Source: a candidate division WOR-1 bacterium RIFCSPLOWO2_02_FULL_46_20 | GTDB taxonomy: Bacteria > Margulisbacteria > WOR-1 > O2-12-FULL-45-9 | Assembly: GCA_001771365.1 (NCBI GenBank) | Contig: METP01000046.1 | Span: 1 to 55,751 of the forward strand | Length of the DNA stretch: 55,751 nucleotides | Direction: 5' to 3' | Shown here: positions 49,906 to 55,751 of the stretch, one piece after another | Layout of the letters: every line of letters starts with the position of its first letter | How positions within the stretch are numbered: the first letter of the stretch is position 1 | Notes under the pieces: generated by a model | The model's input: the letters and a program-made list of their open reading frames with translations, nothing else | The model's database searches: none | What the model was told of the DNA's origin: nothing | Program-made: the position numbers and the translations under genes

Positions 49906-52900
49906 TTACCAAAAAGAAAAACCAACCTGAAGAGTCATTTTTTGGTAGCCTATATTATCTTCCAGGTTGGGTGGTTCCCGGTAATATATTATAGACCAAA
50001 TGGGGTTTAATTTATAGGTTAGTTTATAGTTTAACTTGTTCTCATTTTCAAAGCCGGAAGCAAATTGCAAATAATTAACATCAATGAAAAATTTGTCGAA
50101 AAACCCCTTGGCAAAACCGACCCGCCAATCTGGTTTGGCGATAATCAGTCCGCTGGTTTCCGTAACTCCCATGGCTTGGCGCACAGTTTTGCCTACATTG
50201 TATTCCAGGGTCAGGCTCTCGAGGCCAAGCCGATGCTCCAGCTCACGTTCAATCCCGCGAAAAAGTAGGGTTTGGAGACGACTGCTCAGATAGTCAGCAA
50301 CAACAACGTTTGTGTCGATAGTTTCATCCTGGCTTACCCCGGTTAGAGATCTGATGAAGTCCGGCAGCAGCATTACTTTTATGTCTTGTTCGCTGTGACC
50401 AGCCGGGACCATCTCGCTGGGTGTTTTGGTCGTATCTTCGCTAAAACTATAAAAGCTGGTTTTTAAGCCGCGCTCTTTTTCTGCCGCTCCAATTACCCCT
50501 TGAAGATAAGAAAGAATAATTACTTTCTTGTCGACAGTTTCACCGCTGGCATCTTCCTCGGTGTTTTCCACCTCTACTTTAGCCACTATGGTTACGTCAG
50601 GCATGACCCCTTCTTTTCCAGACTCCCCGGTAAAGCGAGCGAGGTTGTCTTTCCTTTTTTCCGCATCGTAGGGAAAGAAACTTTTTTGCTGTTCGTTGGA
50701 TAACAAGGTAAATTCACGGTTAAAAATATTAACCGTCCCCCGCTTTAAGAAGATTTTTCCCTTTAAAGAAGGAGCCAGCAGATCTCCGGTAATCTTTAAC
50801 TCCTGGCCGATCATCTCTAGATTCATAAAAATATTGCTTAGATCCAAAGTATTAACATCTCCCATGATCGCGTAGACGTTTTTGTTCAGGTTGATGGATA
50901 AATCCAGCCTAAGTGGCAGCTTTTTCTCGTTGCCCCCTTTTTTTTGGGATAAGCTGATAATAGCATCGTCGATATTAATTTTTCCGGTCAACAGGGGAGC
51001 CCGGCTAAAGTTAAAATATAATGGACCGGTAAGCCGGGCTGCTTCTATTTCAACCTTTCCGTTATAAAGATTTGGCAAATCAATGTTTAAAACGGTTGGC
51101 GCAAAGTTTAAATCGAGAGAAACACTTGGCTGGTTTTCCAAGATATGTTTAAGGTCAATTGTCCCGGCTATGGACAGAGGGTTGTAATAATGTTTTGACG
51201 TTTTGCCCAGCCAAAAGCCGGTTAGGGATTTGATTTCCAGCAGCCCGTTTTTGATTTTGGCTTCTCCGCTGATTTCTTGAATCGCCGCGTCGATTGCTTT
51301 GACGTACAAGGCGGATTTATTAAGAAAAACTTTCCCGTCAATTTTTGGTTCGGCAAAATTGCCGCTAAGTGTGGCGTCAACAGAGGCTTTGCCTTCAATC
51401 CATTTTATTTGGTCGGTAAATAGATTAAGCATGCCAATGGCATTGTCTTTTAGGGCAACTTTCAGGTTGATTTTGCCCTGGGGGGGGAGGGTGATATCTC
51501 CAGAAATGTTGGAAGTGTTGTCACCCTCAACCACCGAAAGATTCTCGATGAAGATAAGATTGTTTTTTTTGCTCATGGCGAGCGCGAGTTGGTCAAAGTA
51601 AACGCCCGCCATAGTTACCTTGTTCCCGCTTAAGGTGCCGGAAAAATTTGGATTCTTAATTGAGCCGTCCACAACCGCATCCAGATTAATGGTGCCTTTG
51701 AATTCCTGGTCAAAAAGTACCTTCATGCTGCTAAAAGGCATGTTTTTGGCAGAGACGGTTAAATCAAGGGTGTTGTCAAAGCCATAATGGCCACGAGTTA
51801 ATAATTTACCGTTATCTTTTGTTAACTCGAGCATGTTTATCGTTACTTTCTCGTTGGCCAGGGAGGCCTTGGCCCTTAAGGAGTCGAAGGTGAAATTTCT
51901 GAAATAGCCATTTTTAACTTCGCCGGCAAATTTGCCGGAAATGTTTTTAATTTTACCCTGCAGAGAAATATTGCCAAATAAATTTCCCCCAAAGATGTTT
52001 TTTTGTCGGGCAGTTTCTGCTTGTTTGGTCACGGCAAACAGGTCTTGCCAGTCATTTAGGAAGTTTTTTTCTTCTGGCTTGTCCGAGTAAAGTAAAAAGC
52101 TGTGCTGGCGGACAAAATTTTGAATTGTCGGCATGACCAGGGAGGCAAAACTGATTTTTGTCTTTTCTCCGGCAGTTTTCGTTGAAAATCTGCGGGCTAT
52201 TTCGCTTTGGATCTCTTCCCCCATGGTGATAAGGTAGGAAATATCTGCCCCCATAATCTTTAGGGTAAGGTTAAGCTCACTCTCCAGCGGTTGATTCTTT
52301 TGCAAGGAAGCCAAGTCTAGATCACCTAAGGCGGCAAAGTTATCCTGGTTTCTTGAAACGCGCAGCGGTTCGATCAAAGTAAGTTTGTTCTGGTCATACT
52401 TTAGGCTGCCTTGAACGCTATCAAAATTAATACGGTTGAAGCGGAATCCTTGCAGCCAAAAACTGGTGGTTGCGACAGGTTGGTCGGTGGTTCCTTCAAG
52501 AATAAGGGTTAAGCCAAATTTGCCCTGGAGTAAGCCATACTTGTGAGTGAGTTTTCTAAAGTCGTAAGCATCTATTGTTCCCTGGATGCTCCCATTGATT
52601 TTGTCGTCTTTTTCGTATGTCAGGTCAAGAGAGAGGTTGGATTTTGGGGTTATCAGGGAGCCTTGCAGAGAATTTATGCGTCCGTCTTTCCAGAAAAAAT
52701 CTATTTGGCTTTTGGAGATCGGGACTTCGGCTATATGTACGTTGTGCAGCTTAATTGTTCCTGAGGCGTCAAGGTCAAACAGGGAATCAACCGAGGTTAT
52801 GTTCAAAAGCTGGCCGGTAATTTTTATGTCGATGTCAGAGGGGCCGATAGGGTCTTTGGCATCTTCGGGCAAGAGATGGTTTAAAATCTTTAAATCTTCC

Positions 52901-54804
52901 AGGTTTATTCTTTCCCCTTTGATCTCTAATTTAGTGGGGCAACCGATTCCTGTTTGTCCTGAAGCTTGAAGAATAGACTTGTTTTTAATAAAAAGCAGGT
53001 TTTCGACCTGGATTAATCCATCTTTCACCTTAAGCCTGCCTTGAGCCAGGTCAAATTCTTGCTCACCAATTTTACCTTCCGCCAGGCTGACCTCGCCGGA
53101 AGCGGTCAAGTGTTTTAGGGGGGCGGCCAGGAATTGGTCGTCCAGTTTCCAGCTCATGTTTCCTTCGAACAGGTTAATCGTGGCTTGCATTTTTCCCAGT
53201 AGCCCCTTTCCGGAAAGTGCAATTCCCTGAGCCCCGGCTTTGACGTCAAAATTTAAATCACCGGTTATTTTACCGGAGGCAATAATAGAGGCTGTTTTTG
53301 ATGTGGCAGATAGGTTCTCCAATTCCAGATCGCCGTCTTTAACAGAAAAGCTGGAGTGGAGGGTATCTACAGGTTGGCCAAACAACATGGCTCTGGTCAG
53401 TTTGGTCTGAAGAATACCTTTGAGCTGGGATATGGGGCCGGATAGAGTTAACTCGCCCGCAGCTTGCCCCTCAATGCCGGGCGCATTTTGCGAAAGATTG
53501 GCAAGATTAAGATGCGCCAACTGCGCGGTAAGGGTCAAAAGCGGCAGGTGAGCGGTAAAATCAATTTTGCCATCACCGTTTATTTCCCCTTTATACAGAT
53601 TAAGGCTTATGTTATTGATTTCGAGCAATTTATCTTTAAACGCAATTAAGCACTGCCCAGAAAGGGCTTGTCCATAGAACTTAGCTTCTTTTAGATCTAT
53701 CTGGCCGCTTATTTTGGGGGAGGAAAAATCTCCTTTGAGTGAAAAAACCGCGCTGGCAAATCCTTTTAGGTCCAGGCTTCTGGTCTCTGGCAGAAAAGCG
53801 GTGAATATGTTGAGAGGGGTTTCCGCGAGGCTAATTCTAAAGTCTAGGTTTTGCTTGGTAAAATCAACCAGACGGCCATCTATTTTGACGGGTAAACCGT
53901 TGATTTCCGTGCTAAGATTCTTTAGAGCGAAACCTTCTTCAATAATGGTCGCGCTGCCAAAAGTTTTGTCAATTTTATATTTACCAAATCGGGCGCTGCC
54001 GTTATAAATAGATAATTCGCCAAAAACAGACAAGGGCCAACCTTTTAATTGTGGATTTGTCAATGTCATCGATAGGTCGGCTTGCCCTCCGGTAATTGTA
54101 AAAGTAGGATTATTTAGAACATAATCTCCCCACTTTTTCAGGTCAACTTTATTTGTATTGATGTCTATGGAATATTTACCCGTCTTATAATTGCTGTAGC
54201 CGGAAACGCTGATAGAGGTCGGCACATATTTTTCCTGGATGTTGCCCAAAAGTCTTATGGAGATCTTGCCATTTTTCTCGAAGCCGAGCCCTCCGTTAAT
54301 TCCCGCTACTTTTTGGGAGAAGGTTTGTTTTTTCTTATTAAAACCGAGCTGGTCTTCGTAGTGGGCGGCGCAGTTTTTAAAAATAATTTTAGCCAGGAAC
54401 GGAGGTGGGGGTGGGGCGCCCGGATCTGCCTTCGGCAGAAAATTTAATACATTAATTTTGTTGTCTTTATCCCTGATTATGGCAAATTCCGCTTCTTCAA
54501 TGGTAATCCTGGAAATAGCGGGAACTACATCTTTTTTATAGGCAAACTCCACCGGATTGAAATTTACATATATTTTTTTGGCGTGAGCAAAATTGGGCAC
54601 AACGACGTCGTGAAAAACAATCTGGCCGACGATTATTCCCTCTGTCTTGCCGATCTTAACCTTTGTTTTGAAGGCTTGTTCGAGCCCTTTGACGGTTTCG
54701 CTCTTGATTTTGCCGTAAACCGAATCTCGCCAATCTGCGGGAGAAAAGGCGGAAGAAAAAAGCGAAAGAGTAATTAAGCCAAAAAGCAGGGCGATTTTTT
54801 TCAT
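49906..54804 (-). CDS. tamB: TamB-like translocation/lipid-transport protein
   Basis: A 1632-residue AsmA-like protein spanning the periplasm, made of repeated beta-strands forming a long groove (many ISGKF, LDASGTIKLHN and GKIDFTA-type repeats) and a C-terminal DUF490 region from about 1300, ending in LQVGFSFW. An N-terminal signal anchor (MKKIALLFGLITLSLFSSAFS) is visible. Such proteins carry phospholipids between membranes or assist barrel assembly with the neighbouring Omp85 protein. A promoter overlaps the terminator of the gene upstream. Confidence 0.92.
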   Translation of the reverse strand: MKKIALLFGLITLSLFSSAFSPADWRDSVYGKIKSETVKGLEQAFKTKVKIGKTEGIIVGQIVFHDVVVPNFAHAKKIYVNFNPVEFAYKKDVVPAISRITIEEAEFAIIRDKDNKINVLNFLPKADPGAPPPPPFLAKIIFKNCAAHYEDQLGFNKKKQTFSQKVAGINGGLGFEKNGKISIRLLGNIQEKYVPTSISVSGYSNYKTGKYSIDINTNKVDLKKWGDYVLNNPTFTITGGQADLSMTLTNPQLKGWPLSVFGELSIYNGSARFGKYKIDKTFGSATIIEEGFALKNLSTEINGLPVKIDGRLVDFTKQNLDFRISLAETPLNIFTAFLPETRSLDLKGFASAVFSLKGDFSSPKISGQIDLKEAKFYGQALSGQCLIAFKDKLLEINNISLNLYKGEINGDGKIDFTAHLPLLTLTAQLAHLNLANLSQNAPGIEGQAAGELTLSGPISQLKGILQTKLTRAMLFGQPVDTLHSSFSVKDGDLELENLSATSKTASIIASGKITGDLNFDVKAGAQGIALSGKGLLGKMQATINLFEGNMSWKLDDQFLAAPLKHLTASGEVSLAEGKIGEQEFDLAQGRLKVKDGLIQVENLLFIKNKSILQASGQTGIGCPTKLEIKGERINLEDLKILNHLLPEDAKDPIGPSDIDIKITGQLLNITSVDSLFDLDASGTIKLHNVHIAEVPISKSQIDFFWKDGRINSLQGSLITPKSNLSLDLTYEKDDKINGSIQGTIDAYDFRKLTHKYGLLQGKFGLTLILEGTTDQPVATTSFWLQGFRFNRINFDSVQGSLKYDQNKLTLIEPLRVSRNQDNFAALGDLDLASLQKNQPLESELNLTLKIMGADISYLITMGEEIQSEIARRFSTKTAGEKTKISFASLVMPTIQNFVRQHSFLLYSDKPEEKNFLNDWQDLFAVTKQAETARQKNIFGGNLFGNISLQGKIKNISGKFAGEVKNGYFRNFTFDSLRAKASLANEKVTINMLELTKDNGKLLTRGHYGFDNTLDLTVSAKNMPFSSMKVLFDQEFKGTINLDAVVDGSIKNPNFSGTLSGNKVTMAGVYFDQLALAMSKKNNLIFIENLSVVEGDNTSNISGDITLPPQGKINLKVALKDNAIGMLNLFTDQIKWIEGKASVDATLSGNFAEPKIDGKVFLNKSALYVKAIDAAIQEISGEAKIKNGLLEIKSLTGFWLGKTSKHYYNPLSIAGTIDLKHILENQPSVSLDLNFAPTVLNIDLPNLYNGKVEIEAARLTGPLYFNFSRAPLLTGKINIDDAIISLSQKKGGNEKKLPLRLDLSINLNKNVYAIMGDVNTLDLSNIFMNLEMIGQELKITGDLLAPSLKGKIFLKRGTVNIFNREFTLLSNEQQKSFFPYDAEKRKDNLARFTGESGKEGVMPDVTIVAKVEVENTEEDASGETVDKKVIILSYLQGVIGAAEKERGLKTSFYSFSEDTTKTPSEMVPAGHSEQDIKVMLLPDFIRSLTGVSQDETIDTNVVVADYLSSRLQTLLFRGIERELEHRLGLESLTLEYNVGKTVRQAMGVTETSGLIIAKPDWRVGFAKGFFDKFFIDVNYLQFASGFENENKLNYKLTYKLNPIWSIIYYREPPNLEDNIGYQKMTLQVGFSFW

Positions 54805-54817
54805 GGTCTTAAAGATA

Positions 54818-54846
54818 AATATAACTTATGACCACAAAAAAAGCAA
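54818..54846 (-). promoter_or_regulatory. tamB promoter
   Basis: Minus-strand TTGCTT (54841-54846), a 17-base spacer and TATATT (54818-54823) precede the tamB ATG by 13 bases. The -35 box is part of the terminator hairpin of the upstream gene. Confidence 0.45.
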
Positions 54847-54871
54847 CCCCGACGAAAAGTCAGGGTTGCTT
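54836..54871 (-). terminator. Terminator of the lipoprotein gene
   Basis: Arms AAGCAACCC-C-GAC and GTC-A-GGGTTGCTT around a GAAAA loop (54841-54871) are followed on the minus strand by seven T (54836-54842). Confidence 0.85.
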
Positions 54872-54888
54872 CTGTTTTAGAGAAATAA

Positions 54889-55638
54889 TTAAAGAGAGCT
54901 GGCTGTGGCGCTGCCGTCAGTCAGATTTAAGGTATAAGTGCCTGTAGCGCCTGATGTAAAAGTCAGGGTGGCCGAGGAGGTGCCATCATATGTCACGGTG
55001 CCAGCCACCGTTTCTCCATCGATGTTAACAGAGAAGGAAGCTGAGCCAGTTGGATAAATAGCGCCCAGAGTAAGATTTGCATAAGTCAAGGTTACCGTAT
55101 AACTGGTTCCGCTGGAGGTGGCTGTGTAGGTTAGCGGTCCGTTTATCTTTTTGTTGGTAGATGAGTTGTAGTTTAAAAACTGAAGCGGGGCGGAGGTGCT
55201 GGTCCCCAAGCTCATTGAAAAAGACAATAGGGCAGAGGTGACCTCCAGTGAAGTGTAGGTTTCAAGGGTGCTTATCGTAGAGCTGGTCGCGGCAGCTAAT
55301 GAAGCTTCAGTTGTGAGCTCGTTGGCGTTGGTGTCATACATCCTGAATCTATAAGCATAAGAATAGTTGTCCTTGGAGGTTGAATCAACTGCCGTCCACC
55401 AACCGCTTACGCGCGTCGGTGTTACGGCGCTGGCTTTCACTCCATTGCCTGCGACGCCTTTCAGGCCGGTAATGTTATCATCGATTCCCAGCCCTATCAC
55501 ACCAATGTTACCAACGTTCCCGGCCAGGGTTGCAGCTGGAACGGTTGGGGTGGCTGAGGTTGAACTAGTGGATGCACCACAACCCATTATAAACATTCCG
55601 GCAATCAGGACAAGGGATAAAATGATAAATTTTTTCAT
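54889..55638 (-). CDS. Serine/threonine-rich lipoprotein, function unknown
   Basis: A 249-residue predicted lipoprotein with lipobox IMGC (Cys20), a low-complexity linker STSSTSATPTVPAATLAG and a beta-rich C-terminal half with repeated threonine and serine-rich strands (YTATSSGTSYTVTLTY, ATLTFTSGATGTYTLNL). It probably lies at the outer membrane or surface. The start at 55638 follows GGAGG. It follows the barrel-like fragment at the right edge by 28 bases and ends at a terminator. No family recognised. Confidence 0.7.
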   Translation of the reverse strand: MKKFIILSLVLIAGMFIMGCGASTSSTSATPTVPAATLAGNVGNIGVIGLGIDDNITGLKGVAGNGVKASAVTPTRVSGWWTAVDSTSKDNYSYAYRFRMYDTNANELTTEASLAAATSSTISTLETYTSLEVTSALLSFSMSLGTSTSAPLQFLNYNSSTNKKINGPLTYTATSSGTSYTVTLTYANLTLGAIYPTGSASFSVNIDGETVAGTVTYDGTSSATLTFTSGATGTYTLNLTDGSATASSL

Positions 55639-55666
55639 ATTTCTTTCCTCCTCTCCTCGGTTCATC

Positions 55667-55751
55667 TTAGAAAGCTACGCCCGCGTCAAGGACGTAGGAG
55701 GTGTTTAGAGCGTTTTTATTATCAATAACGTTGGCAATCTCCAAAGTTACA
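55667..55751 (-). CDS. C-terminal end of a probable outer-membrane beta-barrel (partial)
   Basis: A frame running off the right edge ends VTLEIANVIDNKNALNTSYV and LDAGVAF then stop. The alternating pattern and the C-terminal phenylalanine are typical of the last strand of outer-membrane barrels, for example TonB-dependent receptors (a DNKNAL-like turn before the final strand). Only 27 residues are present, so the type is not certain. Confidence 0.5.
   Translation of the reverse strand, partial: VTLEIANVIDNKNALNTSYVLDAGVAF

Noticed and set aside
1-55751. CRISPR arrays, rRNA, tRNA and insertion sequences
   Set aside because: No regularly spaced direct repeats, cloverleaf-like gene, rRNA segment or transposase was seen on either strand.

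Overview
The window reads as chromosomal DNA from an uncultured, probably anaerobic, diderm bacterium. An outer membrane is indicated by a BamA/TamA-type Omp85 barrel next to a full-length TamB (48.2-54.8 kb), a secretin, several lipoproteins and the C-terminus of a further barrel-like protein at the right edge. Anaerobic, fermentative metabolism is indicated by a four-subunit group 3b-type [NiFe] hydrogenase, small ferredoxins and a glycogen store. Gene content (group 3b hydrogenase, glycogen metabolism, outer membrane) and the many short palindromes resemble candidate lineages such as WOR-1/Saganbacteria or Margulisbacteria; this is inference, as no rRNA is present.

Layout: 0-1.6 kb, end of an unknown gene and radA. 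1.7-3.9 kb (minus), TPR-like gene and leuC, divergent from rnc-pyrC-lipoprotein-caxA (3.9-7.6 kb). 7.6-9.4 kb, a structured intergenic element followed by a PilP-like lipoprotein and a compact secretin. 9.4-13.8 kb (minus), slt-ruvB-hisB-UPF0280. 13.9-26.3 kb (plus), a glycogen island: membrane-anchored glgB, a nucleotidyltransferase/degenerate phosphohexomutase fusion, glgA, a small winged-helix protein, a GH57 enzyme and malQ, then tlyA, a membrane protein and nadK. 26.3-29.6 kb (minus), four poorly recognised genes including a large alpha/beta hydrolase. 29.7-33.1 kb (plus), pseudokinase-like gene, PASTA protein, rpe, ribD. 33.0-39.5 kb (minus), hydBGDA-type hydrogenase, its protease, a shortened HypA, a HypC-HydE fusion and a CheY-like regulator with its own promoter. 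39.65-42.0 kb (plus), a small redox operon (DUF1858, zinc ribbon, glutaredoxin, ferredoxin, GPH transporter, ferredoxin). 42.0-44.3 kb, terminator, second copy of the structured element, yraN, comM. 44.3-55.7 kb (mostly minus), DUF1015, parB, parA, rsmG, bamA/tamA, tamB, lipoprotein and a barrel fragment.

Main points: (1) a HypC domain ([NiFe] maturation) is fused to a HydE-type radical SAM domain ([FeFe] maturation) inside the [NiFe] hydrogenase operon; (2) a perfect Rex-type operator lies on the start point of the hydrogenase promoter, suggesting NADH/NAD+ control; (3) about ten promoters have a -10 box only 5-9 bases before the start codon, so leaderless or nearly leaderless mRNAs look common; (4) short palindromes have entered or extended coding sequences (radA, tlyA, rpe, comM, parB) and form hairpins between genes; (5) two homologous, hairpin-rich intergenic elements precede the pilP/secretin and yraN/comM gene pairs. 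I saw no rRNA, tRNA, CRISPR array or insertion sequence.
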